This document shows, one piece after another, positions 28,301 to 37,636 of a stretch of 64,000 nt of DNA. Every line of letters starts with the position of its first letter. Position 1 is the stretch's first letter. The position numbers and the translations under genes are program-made. This stretch comes from Thraustochytrium sp. TN22 (taxonomy: Eukaryota; Sar; Bigyra; Thraustochytrida; Thraustochytriidae): contig JABLUY010000114.1 in the NCBI GenBank assembly GCA_013306675.1, positions 49,855 through 113,854 on the forward strand. The letters run 5' to 3'. The notes beneath the pieces were generated by a model. That model ran no database searches and was not told the origin of the DNA. It worked only from the letters and a program-made list of their open reading frames with translations.

Positions 28301-30655
28301 CGGCGGAGGATCCAAAGGCGCCTCTGGGTTCGTGTCGAGGAGCTCGGCGGCCACTGCAGCGAGGATGTCGAGACCAAGGCCGCGCAGATCTTGCACCGCG
28401 CGCGCACCTTGTGCGGCAATGTTCTGCAGCTCGATGCGTGCGGCCCAGACCAGCAGGCCACGATTCACGGTGTTGAACCAGGTCTTTTGGTCCCTGCCCT
28501 GGTGGTTCCGCACATTCCGTTGCAGCACATGCGGCATGACAGCAGCATAAACGGTGGGGTCTCTCACGTGCTTGGCGAAGGCGCTCACGAGGAGAATCAA
28601 GCTGAGCGGCCCGCGCAGGTCGCCGGCTGAGAATGCGCGAGTTGCCTTGGGCAGCAGGCTCGCCAGAAAGGCCGCGAGTGTCGTCTGCACCTCCAGGGCG
28701 CTTCGCAAGCTCGTTAGCAGCGGCATCAAGCTGACGGGCTCTCTCGCGTAGCCCGCGTCGCGCAGGAGCTCGAGGCCGGGCGTGTCGTCCATGTGCATCT
28801 CGTCCATGAGGCGGCCCATCTGCGCTGGGTCCGTGTGAAGGTCCATCGCCATGGCCGAATCGAAGAGCGCCCACAACGGCCCAAGGTCGACCGAGGGCAG
28901 AGCTGGGTTGGGCGGAGCCGGGCCTTGACGGCCCGGGTCCGCATCGCCGCTCTGCGCGACGACGGCGAGCTGATCGTTGAGAAAGGCATCGCGCGCGGCG
29001 CTCCTGCGGATCTTCCCACTGGTCGTCTTGGGCACGGTCCGCGGTCGGATGAGCACGACGGCAAGCGGCGAGAAACCGTGATCACCTGCCACGGCACCTC
29101 GAATCGTGTCTGCGAGCTTCACGGCGTCCTTCATCCTGGCATCGCGCACCTCGGCCACCACGACAACGTCCTCGGAATGGTTGAGGCTGAAAGCAGCGCA
29201 GCACCCGGGCCGAATGTGCTCGCTGCAGGCTTCGACGCTGGCCTCCACGTCCTGTGGGAAGATGTTGCGTCCGCGCACGATGAGCATGTCCTTGATGCGC
29301 CCGCAGACGAAAATTTCACCCTGATGCACGAAGCCCATGTCGCCGGTGCGCAAGTACGTGCGCCCGTCGGGATCGGCGAGTTCCGCGTTGAGTTGACTCG
29401 CGGACAGTCGTGGCCGATCAAGGTAGGTGCCGACTTTCGAGGCGCCTGTGACCCAAAGCTCGCCCAGATGGTCCTCAGGAAGGGGCGCAAGGGTCTCTGG
29501 ATGAACAATCTGCACAGTTGTCCCAGGCGCCGGTGCCCCGCAGCCGACAAGAACCGCGCCTCGCTCATCCGGCTGCGCCAGCTGAATCATCGAACCGGCG
29601 GTCTGATCGTAGTCTTCGAGGAGTCGGACGAGAACGTGCGGGTGCGTGGGCACGTATGCGGAGACCAGCAGGACGTTTTCGGCGATGCCAAAGACAGGAA
29701 TCAAGAACTCCGGGCGGACGCCCTGGTCCCTGAAGGTATCCACGAAAGATTGCAGGGTCTTGGCACGTACGGGCTCAGCGCCGTTGAGCCAGCGTGTGCA
29801 GCAGCCAAGGTCCAGGCCGGCGCGCACCTCAGGCGGCGTCTTGCGCGCGACGAGGTCAAACGCGAAGTTTGGCGCGCAGGTAATCTCCACGCGGTACTGA
29901 GAGATGGCTTCCAGCCAGAGCCATGGCCTGCGCAAAAAGGACATCGGCGACGCGAGTACGGCGAAGCCGCCCAAGCTGATGCTGCTGAGGATGGAGCCGA
30001 TGAGTCCCATGTCGTGGTAGAAGGGCACCCAGGTGAATCCGACGGTGGCCTCTGTCGATCCGTTCGCCAGGCGGATGCTTTGCAGGTTGGCGTTCAAGTT
30101 TGCGTACGTGACGCAAATGCCCTTGGGGTCGCCCGTGCTGCCGCTGGAGAACTGCACAAAGACGAGATCCTCGGGCGAGGGCGTCCGGGGCATGTCGACG
30201 CGGGGCGCAGGCTTGGCCTTGCGCACGTCGTGCCAGGCGAGACCTTGAGGGAATCTGCTTGGACCAATGATGAGCCGCCTGGCGCGCAGAAAGGCTGCAT
30301 GCGACAGCACCGTCGTGAGCTGCGTCGTCTCGATGACTTTAATCAGCTTGGCGAGCCCAGGCTTGGCGTTGTTCGGGTCCGGCGGGTAGATCGGCACGGC
30401 CACGAAGCCGCCTAGCAGGCAGGCAAGCATGGCCTTGACGAAGTCAAGCCCGGGGAAGAAGACGAGCAAAACCATGTCCCCGCGCTTCACGCCCCAGGAG
30501 CGCTCCATGTGGCGCGCGAGCCCGAGCGCGCCAGCGACGAGCTCACGTCGCGTCAGCGTCGCCGCCTCCTTGCCTGCATCGTCCAGCCAAGTAAACAACC
30601 TGCGCTCGGGCTGCTCCTTTGCGAGCCGCACGCAGCTTTCGCAAATTGTTTCCAT
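25382..30655 (-). CDS. FAAL-type adenylation / acyl-carrier / Pls-PosA-like membrane synthetase, copy 1
   Basis: 1757 residues from the ATG at 30655, chosen because the paralogue starts at the same point; an ATG at 30691 is also possible. The adenylation domain (about 1-565) looks like fatty acyl-AMP ligases: LLVFFPGLDFVKAMLACLLG with AVPIYPPDP, A3 motif QFSSGSTGDPKG at about 168-179, LIVRGRNIFPQDVE, and A10 PKTTSGKIRR at about 545. Then comes a helical region of about 370 residues absent from the paralogue. A carrier domain has DLFEAGMSSLAMVEV, with Ser1002 the likely phosphopantetheine site. The C-terminal half has several membrane spans and hexapeptide-type beta-helix repeats, matching the NRPS terminal (Pls/PosA) module known mainly from bacteria. 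No condensation or thioesterase domain is visible. The likely reaction is fatty acid activation and transfer at a membrane; product unknown. Confidence 0.88.
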   Translation of the reverse strand: METICESCVRLAKEQPERRLFTWLDDAGKEAATLTRRELVAGALGLARHMERSWGVKRGDMVLLVFFPGLDFVKAMLACLLGGFVAVPIYPPDPNNAKPGLAKLIKVIETTQLTTVLSHAAFLRARRLIIGPSRFPQGLAWHDVRKAKPAPRVDMPRTPSPEDLVFVQFSSGSTGDPKGICVTYANLNANLQSIRLANGSTEATVGFTWVPFYHDMGLIGSILSSISLGGFAVLASPMSFLRRPWLWLEAISQYRVEITCAPNFAFDLVARKTPPEVRAGLDLGCCTRWLNGAEPVRAKTLQSFVDTFRDQGVRPEFLIPVFGIAENVLLVSAYVPTHPHVLVRLLEDYDQTAGSMIQLAQPDERGAVLVGCGAPAPGTTVQIVHPETLAPLPEDHLGELWVTGASKVGTYLDRPRLSASQLNAELADPDGRTYLRTGDMGFVHQGEIFVCGRIKDMLIVRGRNIFPQDVEASVEACSEHIRPGCCAAFSLNHSEDVVVVAEVRDARMKDAVKLADTIRGAVAGDHGFSPLAVVLIRPRTVPKTTSGKIRRSAARDAFLNDQLAVVAQSGDADPGRQGPAPPNPALPSVDLGPLWALFDSAMAMDLHTDPAQMGRLMDEMHMDDTPGLELLRDAGYAREPVSLMPLLTSLRSALEVQTTLAAFLASLLPKATRAFSAGDLRGPLSLILLVSAFAKHVRDPTVYAAVMPHVLQRNVRNHQGRDQKTWFNTVNRGLLVWAARIELQNIAAQGARAVQDLRGLGLDILAAVAAELLDTNPEAPLDPPPSAVLGSALSQVSLDRATREVPLALFAQAYVAWHFSFLERLRPHQDVLTDRAFQAVLFLPEIIKPSSDQTFMRDRIATLLLIGGADQLHVFAGPAATQPPLVTGPALERITPRLCVAKTGDITKDLIRRYLPEERSATATSVVARCDRVLTTPLESGMRVHQDLFSLTWTDLGYGTTTAHAASTPEERLAWLLHRVRETLEVSSLSADADLFEAGMSSLAMVEVNAHAEALLEGTTALEADFIAEHRTVRGIFEAIEAAKRAKTVRHLEELPRTGGCSMHTGLAGLLQCFGVSLIFLEMSAAILPAYHFGYWVRFQSDLGEPWVYYRVTDTVTMFGLLVPLVIPLWLISFSTLVVATKWLVVGRWTPREIAINSLPYLRWWLVDRLVHTWESAVGRWLVNTPLLNVFYMLLGGRIAFSAKIKTLLRDVDLVHIGRDANVKATVVCRTFDAKARTLRFRPVQIGAFSDLGAGSVVMPGASVGCGARVGILEVVQEGVEVAPLEPASAGRSTPTVLVDLVAKLLIMCFVLEVYFGVSLVNVLIWDACGYPSGFRYADLVYWSTSFVVTACCMSFVVVGFKWVLVGRLRAGPVTPSALRVLRHWAADYMWGLMIGTWIIFLDESRVLMAYWRMLGASVGPCAFASSSDCISATNADMIHVGKNAMMGLIFVETEAHGERAEVHIGDHCEVGLFAVLGPGSMMQPHSSLAALSTLAEREVLPANTRKFRGASFPMASKSRGDEVVPVWSAAEEALALVFRAGLLALMVATLVPAFEFAQFVLFHADVDRNLAIMLLPVSFWLVLLCSILAQRLQALAVLGPWRDLQAVPTRTSLYCSYQLFTCRFEKLLLFVLHATPMYNMHARFQGARVGRDAIINTMLVREHQLLTVGEGAIVDAGAYLGAHQFTNGGFQLGPSYIGARAVLHQGAICMSNGFVPPETVIHPRATVQQVSSHTDPKKLTLDLEQAGSTVEVAPAC

Positions 30656-31570
30656 CTCGTTGCTTTTCGCCGGAGAGAGGGTCCTCTGCATGCGCCAAGC
30701 TCGAAGCGCGTTTGCCGCTGCCGGTCCCGCGCGCCTGCGCGTCCGCTCTGCGTGCCATGTGTAATTTCTAATGAATCGGATGCGACGCGCTAGCCGTCTG
30801 TGTCCACTGTCACGCGTCCAAGTTCGGGTCGGTCGCAGCGTCGGCCACCCGCTCGCGGCTCGCTGGCACATCCCCCGGGTCACCCGCACACCGGCCTTCG
30901 CTCGCTCGCTGCTGAGGGCGGCGGAAGTACGATGGCGAGCCGTCGCCATCAACGCGCTGCCACATGCGTGGAAGGCGAACCCAGGAGGCGCCTGGCCAGG
31001 CCTATTGACAGTGAAGCCGACGGCAGCTCTGCGAACCTGTGTTCCTCTGCATTCACTGTGCAGCCCGAGTCGAGCTGAGGCGCGACCGGGAGAAATGAGC
31101 GGCGGAGCCAGTGGCGGCAGCTACGCTGGTCACCCGCACGCCCCGCGCTGGAATTCGCGGCGTTTGCAGAAATTAGCAGAAATTACGTCGGCCACCTGAC
31201 CGTGACGGGCTTCCGCGCTAAACCCCCCCCCTGGTGAGGGTCCTCAGGCTGACGCCGCTGGCCCGCGCTGGAGCTTGAGGCATGTCTTCATGATGTGACC
31301 GGTGGCCAAGTGATGCGGCGGCGCTGCGACACGCCACGATGCGACGACAGGGCCCAGCATGGCGTGGCATAGTCTTGTGGCCGATCGGAGCTCGAGCCGC
31401 GGCCTTCGCGACCATGAAAGTAGAGGCAGAACTCTACTGCCGGGCACGAGTTCCGCCGGAGACGGCTCGAGAGGACTAGGGTGTCGCAGTGCAGAGCAGA
31501 GCAGAGCAGTGCACGTAATTTGGTGCGGTGCTGTCAGGTCTCGCCCAGGCAAACTAGCCAACTCAGGAAA
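30656..31570. other. Divergent promoter between synthetase copy 1 and the desaturase
   Basis: A 915-bp region from which the two genes are transcribed in opposite directions, so co-regulation is possible. It includes a run of eight C at about 31222-31231 and a short CAGAG/GCAGA repeat at about 31491-31509, just 5' of the desaturase. No coding frame stands out. Confidence 0.55.
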
Positions 31571-32935
31571 ATGGGCCAAGGCGCACAACTTGGGCCTCAC
31601 GCTGCCTGGGCAAAGACGGGCGAAGTGGTGCCAGCGACGAGGGCGCAGGATGGCAAGGGGGCGCCCCGCTCCTGGATCCTCCTGGACGGATTGGAGTATG
31701 ACGTGACAGACTTCATCGCACGCCACCCAGGCGGCAGCGTCATCAAGTACGCGCTCGCGAACGATGGATCCGACGCCACTTTCGCATTCAACGCCTTCCA
31801 CTCGCGCAGCGCTCGCGCGCGTACCGTCCTTCGCTCGCTGCCCAGGCGCGAGCCGCAACTCGAGGTGCAGCCGGGCCAGTCTGCGGCAGAGGACTCCAAA
31901 GAGGGCGAGCTCAATCGCGCCTTCGTGGACTTTGAGCGCGAGCTGCGCGCGGAGGGCTTCTTCGAGCCGAGTGCACTGCATGTTATCTGGCGACTCTCGG
32001 AGCTCGCCATCATATTCGCGCTAGGCCTGCTTGCCTTCTCGCACGGCTGTATCGTAGCAGGCGTCTGCTTGCACGGCCTCTTTGGCGGTCGATGCGTCTG
32101 GGTGCAGCACGAGGCCGCTCACGGCTCGCTTGTGCGATCCATCTGGCTTGGGCGCCGCATCGACAGTTTCTTACTGGCGATCGCCATGGCACGTTCCGCG
32201 CACCTGTGGGGCGGCAATCACAACAAGCACCATGCCGCCACGCAGCGCTTTACTCACGACCTGGACATTGACACCGCACCGTTCATCGCCTTCTCCAAGA
32301 CAGCTGTCGAGCACTCGCGCTTCCAGATCCGCATGCCAGCCCTGTGGGCACGTCTGCAAGCCTTCACGTTCTTGCCGCTCACCAGTGGCGTCCTCGCGCT
32401 CCTGTTCCATACGCTCGTCATGCACCCATACCACGTCATCTGCAACGCGCGTTGGGAAGACGGCTCACTCATGCTGCTCTCCCATGTCGTGCGCACGTTC
32501 AGCGTGCAGTACGTGACGGGCTGGTCACTCGCCGAAGCATATTTCATCGGTTTCTGGGCGGCCATTTGGGTGACCAACGTGTACATCTATGGACACTTCG
32601 CGCTGTCCCACTCGCACACGGAAGTGATGGAGGCAGATGTCCGCAAGTCCTGGCTCCGTAACATGGTGGAGCACACGGTGGACATCGACCCTGGCTTCTG
32701 GCCAGTGGACTGGTTCATGGGCTACCTGAACTGCCAGGTTATCCACCATCTGTGGCCGCAGATGCCGCAGTTCAGACAGCCGGAGGTCGCGCGGCGGTTC
32801 GCAGTATTCTGCAAGCAGCACGGCGTCCCATACAAGACCATGTCCTACGTGGAGGTGTGGACTGTGACGCTCAAGAACCTGCACGAGGTCGGGCGTCACT
32901 ACTCTGATCTGAACGCGTCCAAGAAGAATGTCTAA
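31571..32935 (+). CDS. Front-end fatty acid desaturase with N-terminal cytochrome b5 domain
   Basis: 454 residues from the ATG at 31571, in a good context and just before the cytochrome b5 fold; an upstream in-frame ATG at 31481 adds 30 residues. The b5 heme motif HPGG is at 52-55 with the second heme His in FHSRS near 77. The three His boxes are HEAAH (180-184), HNKHH (217-221) and QVIHH (389-393), where Gln replacing the first His of box 3 is the hallmark of front-end (delta-4/5/6/8) desaturases. These ER enzymes insert double bases between an existing double bond and the carboxyl end during long-chain PUFA synthesis. Regioselectivity cannot be read; box 3 (QVIHH, not QIEHH) is unusual. It lies between two FAAL-type genes, in convergent orientation to copy 2. 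Confidence 0.95.
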   Translation: MGQGAQLGPHAAWAKTGEVVPATRAQDGKGAPRSWILLDGLEYDVTDFIARHPGGSVIKYALANDGSDATFAFNAFHSRSARARTVLRSLPRREPQLEVQPGQSAAEDSKEGELNRAFVDFERELRAEGFFEPSALHVIWRLSELAIIFALGLLAFSHGCIVAGVCLHGLFGGRCVWVQHEAAHGSLVRSIWLGRRIDSFLLAIAMARSAHLWGGNHNKHHAATQRFTHDLDIDTAPFIAFSKTAVEHSRFQIRMPALWARLQAFTFLPLTSGVLALLFHTLVMHPYHVICNARWEDGSLMLLSHVVRTFSVQYVTGWSLAEAYFIGFWAAIWVTNVYIYGHFALSHSHTEVMEADVRKSWLRNMVEHTVDIDPGFWPVDWFMGYLNCQVIHHLWPQMPQFRQPEVARRFAVFCKQHGVPYKTMSYVEVWTVTLKNLHEVGRHYSDLNASKKNV

Positions 32936-33427
32936 CTTTAGAAGAAGCTGATACCCTCAGACTTGGTGCATCCCTATCCTCTGGCACCGGCGCAATTCCT
33001 TGCGAGAAGCGTCGATTACACGATTGGGCCAGGCCCCACGAGGCGGGCACAAGGACGTGGTCACGCAGCAGGCAAGCAAGCAGGACCACGAGAATATCGC
33101 AATGAGATCAACTCCCTGGCACGCAGATGACGATCAGAGTCACCGGCAATTTGAAGGACTTGCGCGTGCGTGCGTTCTTGCTTGCTTGCGCTACAAGGCT
33201 AATTCTGATATCGCATCGCATGTGCGTCTCGGCCTACGGTCGAACGCATCAGGAGCCGCAACAGCCCGCGCCGGATGACTTTTGCTTGTACCTTTTTCAA
33301 CGTAGCCAGGAACGCTTCGCCCGCTCTCTCTCACGTGTAAAGCAGGCAAGCGCGATGCTCATTCCTCACAAGAGCGACGACGCTCAGCGCAAGCCGATGT
33401 TCCAATGCTTTGATTTGACGTCAACAT
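32936..33427. other. Convergent intergenic region
   Basis: Carries the 3' ends of the desaturase (+) and synthetase copy 2 (-). It includes a TTGCTTGCTTGCG-type tetramer run near 33178-33190. No gene seen. Confidence 0.5.
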
Positions 33428-36400
33428 CTATACCTGAGCGAGCTCGTCGCCGAGGTCAGCGTCTTGAGGCGCAATATCTCGCTTGGTCAGCGCGCTCTCA
33501 TCATCGTCGACGCACTCTTTGGGCGCCGCCTGTGGGGCGCATGCACGTGGAGCGATGGTGGTGCGGGCCGCAACACGTCCATTGCAAAGACAGATAGATC
33601 CAGGCTGGAGCAGAGCTTGCGCCCCGAGGCGCGAAGGGCCGAGCTCAAAGGCCCAATTGGTGAACTGGTGTGCCGAAAAGAAGGCGCCAATGTCCACAAT
33701 CGCGCCCTCGTCCACCGTCAGCAACTGGTGCTCGCGGAGTCGGCTCGAGTTGAGAACTGCGCGTGGGCCCACGCGAGCCCCCATGAACCGCGCATGCATG
33801 TTGTACATTGGGGTCGCGTGCAGAACTGGAAGGAGAAGGTCTTCGAAGAGGCCCGTGAAGTTTTGATACATGCAGTAGAGGCTGCCCCGGGTTGGCACCG
33901 CGTACAGCGTCCGCGAAGGGCCGAGGACGCCAAGCGCGACGAGGCGCTGAGGAACCATCGCCAGACCGAGCATCGCGAGCCACAAGCTAACGGCCAGCAA
34001 CACAATTGCTGCATCACGCTGCATCCCGGCCTCAAACAGCACGAAGGAGGCAAACTCGAAGGCTGGGATCAGCGAAACCACCGCGAGCACCACGACAGCG
34101 CCTCGCAGGACGAGCGCCAAGATCTCCTCGGAGAGACCCCAGAGCCAACGCACTTCTGTATCCTTCGAAGCCAACGCAAAGGAAGCGCCGTGAAACTTCC
34201 GATGGCCAGAGGGCAGGACTTGATGTTTCTCGAGCTCGCTGAGCAAGGCCAGGCTGGAGCGCGGCTGGAGCTCGCTCCCAAAGCCGAGGGCTGCGCAGAC
34301 CCCCACCTCGGACTGAGGACCAATCCTCGCTCGGGCGAGCTGGCCATCTGCCTCGGTCTCCACGAAGATGAGGCTGGCCATTGACTCGTTGCCCATGCTA
34401 ATGAGGTCTGCGTTGGAAGGCGCCACCCAGGTCACGCTCGAAGTAAAGGTGTCGCGCCCAATCGAGGCGCCAATGGCACGCAGGTACCACAACACGACGC
34501 GTGTCTCCTCGAGCCAGGTGAGCCAGGTTGCGTACACCAGGCTGAAGAGGTAGTCGGCGAGCCAGTGGCGGAGGTCGCGCCACGCACTTGGAGATACTGG
34601 ACCCGGCCGCAGGCGTCCCACGAGCGTCCACTTGAGGGCGACCGCCACGAGAGACATGACGAAGCCCGTCACGAAGAAGGACGAGGCCCAGAAAGCGAGT
34701 TCTGTGTAGCGAAAATTCGTCGGGAAGCCGCAGACGTCCCACATGAGCAGGTTGACCACGCTTGCCGCAAAGTAGACCTGCAGAATGATGCTCATGAGAA
34801 AGAGCTTGGCAACTAGATCTGCAAACGTTTTGCCTGCGCTTGTGTAGCAGGATGTGGCGGGCGCAAGACCATCCGACTTGTCGACGGGCCCTTGCACGAT
34901 TTCACCTTCCTTGGCCACGCGCAAGGTCTCTAGCTGCGCAAGCTCGTGAAGCGAGGCGCCCAACATGACCATGGCGCTTGCGCGCACGTGGCTGCCGGCG
35001 CCGAGACTCGCATGTCGGAAGCGGAGCGTCCGTTCTCTCGCGTCAAAGGCGCGGCAGATAATGCTGCCCTTCACGATGGCGTCCTGGCCGATGGAGACGA
35101 GATCGAGGTCTCGCAGCAGAGTCTTGAGCTTGGCGCTGAGGGCGACCTTGCCTCCCATGAGGACGTAGAACACGTTTAGAAGTGGCGTGTCGAGGAGCCA
35201 GCGCCCCACCGTAGTCTCCCACATGTGCATGAGTCGGTCGACGAGCCACCAGCGCAGGTACGGAAGAGAGTTGATGTTCACCTCGCAAGGCGCCAGGCGC
35301 CAAAGGACGAGCCATTTGGTTACGATGACGAGCATCGAGAAGCTTATCATCCAAACGGGGATGGTAAATGGCACCAGTACGCCCATCATGATGACTGTAT
35401 CCGTGACACGGTAGTAGACCCAGGGCTCTCCCAGGTCGCTCTCAAAGCGCACCCAATAGCCGAAGTGGTAGGCCGGGATGACGGCGGCGGTCATCTGGAA
35501 AAAGATGAGCCAGACGCCAAAGAATTGGACGAGGCCTGCAATCCACGTCGGTAGTTCTCTGCCGGACCTGCGTGAAAGTGTGTCAAGCGAGGGTTTTTTG
35601 CCGAGTTGGGCCTCGACGGCCTCTGACATGCGACGCACAGTACGATACGACGCAACAAAGTCCGGTCCGAGCTCGCCTTCGGCGCCACCAAAGAGCGCCT
35701 CGGCATGCGTGGCCACCTCTACCATGGCAAGCGAGCTCATGCCAGCCTCGAAGAGGTCATCATTCGCGCCGAGTGTGGCCGTGTCAAGGCTCTGACGCGT
35801 CTTGGCGAGCAGCCATTGCAGCCGTGACTCAGGATCGTTCGCGACGTGGCCCAGCTCATCGAAGTCGTCCGACTCCACCGAGGCGACGCTGCTGGTCCCG
35901 CTGGCGCCCAGACCACCCCACTGGGCCACAACTGCGAGCATCCCTCTCGTGAAGGCTTCGCGCGTCTCGCGGCGGCGAATCTTGCCGCTCGTGGTCTTGG
36001 GGATTGAGCGCGGCTTGATGAGCACGACCGCGAGCGGCGAGAAGCCATGATCGCGCGCCACCGCGCCGCGCACCGCGTCAGCGAGCTGCAAGCCGTCTTT
36101 GATCGAGGCGTCCCGCACCTCGGCGACCACCACAACATCCTCAGAGTGCTCCAGGCAAAAGCTGGCGCAGCAACCGGGCCTGATGGCGGGGCTGCAGGCG
36201 TCAACGCTTTCCTCGATGTCTTGCGGGAAGATGTTGCGCCCGCGCACGATGAGCATGTCCTTGAGGCGACCGCACACGAAGACTTCATTCTCGTGCAAAA
36301 AGCCCATGTCGCCCGTGCGGAGATAGACAAGGCCGTCCGGCTCGGCAAGCTGTGCGTTGAGCTGATCCGCAGAGAGGTCCGGTCGGCCCATGTAGGCGCG

Positions 36401-37636
36401 CACTTTGGACAGACCTGCCACCCACAGCTCGCCGACGTGACCCGGCGGAAGCGCCACGCGCGTGTCGGGATGGACCACGCGCACAACAGTGCCCGGCGCC
36501 GGTATGCCATTGCCCACGAGCGTTTGGCCTGCGTCGTCGTCGCCCTCGACAGTTTCGATCGCGGTGCCCGCCTTGCGCGTGTACGAGGCCGGCAGCCGGA
36601 TGGAGATGGGCGCTGCCAGAGGCGCTCGCTGTTGCGTGACGAGCAGCACGTTCTCCGCGATGCCGTAGAGCGGAAGGATGGCGCCCAAGCGCATGCCCTG
36701 GTCTTTGAAGGTCTCAGCAAATGCTTTGAGCGTCTGCATGCGGATCGGCTCGGCGCCGTTGAGCCAGCGAGTGCAGCTGCTGAGGTCTAGCTTGGCCCGC
36801 ACCTCTGGAGGAGTCTTGCGTGCCGCCAACTCGTAGGCGAAGTTGGGTGCCGTCGTATGGACTGCGCGGTAGTCCGAGATGGCCTGCAGCCAGAGGGAGG
36901 GCCGGCGCAGAAAGCTCACCGGCGACATCAAAACGGAGAGGCCTCCGCTGTACATGGTGCTGAGGATGCATCCGATGAGACCCATGTCGTGGTAAAAGGG
37001 GACCCACGCGACGCCCACGGTCGCCTCCGTCCAGGCCAGGGACACGCGGATACTCTCCAGATTTGCATTCAGGTTTCCGTGCGTGACGCATACACCCTTG
37101 GGGTCGCCCGTGCTGCCGCTCGAGAACTGCACAAAAGCCAGGTCGTCGGCCTCTGGCGACGCGGAAGGGACGATTGCCTTTGCCGGCTTGGCCTTGCACA
37201 CGTCGAACCAGCGGAGGCCGGCCGGGAATTTGCTCGCCCCAATGACGAGGCGCCTGACACGCAGAAAGCTGGCGTGGGAGACCACGTGGGTCAGCTGCGT
37301 GAGCTCAACAGCCTTGGCGAGCTTGGCGAGCCCCGGCTTGGCATTGTTCGGGTCGGGCGGGTACACGGGCACGGCGACGAAGCCGCCCAGCAGGCATGCG
37401 AGCATGGCGACAACAAAGTCGAGCCCGGGGAAGAAGACGAGCAGCACCTTGTCACCGCGCCGCACACCCCACGCCTGCTCCATGGCGCGCGCGGCACCGA
37501 GCGCCTTGGCGATAAGCGCGCGGCGAGTCAGCGCAGCGGTCTCCTTGCCTTGGTCATTTAACCACACGAACAGCTTGCGATCGGGTTGATCTGCTGCCAG
37601 GCGCACAACATTCGCGCAAAGACTCGCGCCCTGCAT
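33428..37636 (-). CDS. FAAL-type adenylation / acyl-carrier / Pls-PosA-like membrane synthetase, copy 2
   Basis: 1402 residues from the ATG at 37636 (an in-frame ATG at 37777 would add 47 unconserved residues). It is closely related to copy 1 over its whole length apart from one block. FAAL-like adenylation domain with GDKVLLVFFPGLDFVVAML, PPDP, A3 motif QFSSGSTGDPKG at about 170-181, LIVRGRNIFPQDIE and A10 PKTTSGKIRR near 550. The carrier domain follows after only about 60 residues, with DLFEAGMSSLAMVEV and Ser635 as probable pantetheine site. The C-terminal Pls/PosA-like part has paired multi-TM segments (AYHFGYWVRFESDLGEPW, then WWLVDRLMHMWE) and two hexapeptide beta-helix stretches. It is a tandem duplicate of copy 1, with the desaturase gene inserted between or retained. 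Confidence 0.88.
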   Translation of the reverse strand: MQGASLCANVVRLAADQPDRKLFVWLNDQGKETAALTRRALIAKALGAARAMEQAWGVRRGDKVLLVFFPGLDFVVAMLACLLGGFVAVPVYPPDPNNAKPGLAKLAKAVELTQLTHVVSHASFLRVRRLVIGASKFPAGLRWFDVCKAKPAKAIVPSASPEADDLAFVQFSSGSTGDPKGVCVTHGNLNANLESIRVSLAWTEATVGVAWVPFYHDMGLIGCILSTMYSGGLSVLMSPVSFLRRPSLWLQAISDYRAVHTTAPNFAYELAARKTPPEVRAKLDLSSCTRWLNGAEPIRMQTLKAFAETFKDQGMRLGAILPLYGIAENVLLVTQQRAPLAAPISIRLPASYTRKAGTAIETVEGDDDAGQTLVGNGIPAPGTVVRVVHPDTRVALPPGHVGELWVAGLSKVRAYMGRPDLSADQLNAQLAEPDGLVYLRTGDMGFLHENEVFVCGRLKDMLIVRGRNIFPQDIEESVDACSPAIRPGCCASFCLEHSEDVVVVAEVRDASIKDGLQLADAVRGAVARDHGFSPLAVVLIKPRSIPKTTSGKIRRRETREAFTRGMLAVVAQWGGLGASGTSSVASVESDDFDELGHVANDPESRLQWLLAKTRQSLDTATLGANDDLFEAGMSSLAMVEVATHAEALFGGAEGELGPDFVASYRTVRRMSEAVEAQLGKKPSLDTLSRRSGRELPTWIAGLVQFFGVWLIFFQMTAAVIPAYHFGYWVRFESDLGEPWVYYRVTDTVIMMGVLVPFTIPVWMISFSMLVIVTKWLVLWRLAPCEVNINSLPYLRWWLVDRLMHMWETTVGRWLLDTPLLNVFYVLMGGKVALSAKLKTLLRDLDLVSIGQDAIVKGSIICRAFDARERTLRFRHASLGAGSHVRASAMVMLGASLHELAQLETLRVAKEGEIVQGPVDKSDGLAPATSCYTSAGKTFADLVAKLFLMSIILQVYFAASVVNLLMWDVCGFPTNFRYTELAFWASSFFVTGFVMSLVAVALKWTLVGRLRPGPVSPSAWRDLRHWLADYLFSLVYATWLTWLEETRVVLWYLRAIGASIGRDTFTSSVTWVAPSNADLISMGNESMASLIFVETEADGQLARARIGPQSEVGVCAALGFGSELQPRSSLALLSELEKHQVLPSGHRKFHGASFALASKDTEVRWLWGLSEEILALVLRGAVVVLAVVSLIPAFEFASFVLFEAGMQRDAAIVLLAVSLWLAMLGLAMVPQRLVALGVLGPSRTLYAVPTRGSLYCMYQNFTGLFEDLLLPVLHATPMYNMHARFMGARVGPRAVLNSSRLREHQLLTVDEGAIVDIGAFFSAHQFTNWAFELGPSRLGAQALLQPGSICLCNGRVAARTTIAPRACAPQAAPKECVDDDESALTKRDIAPQDADLGDELAQV

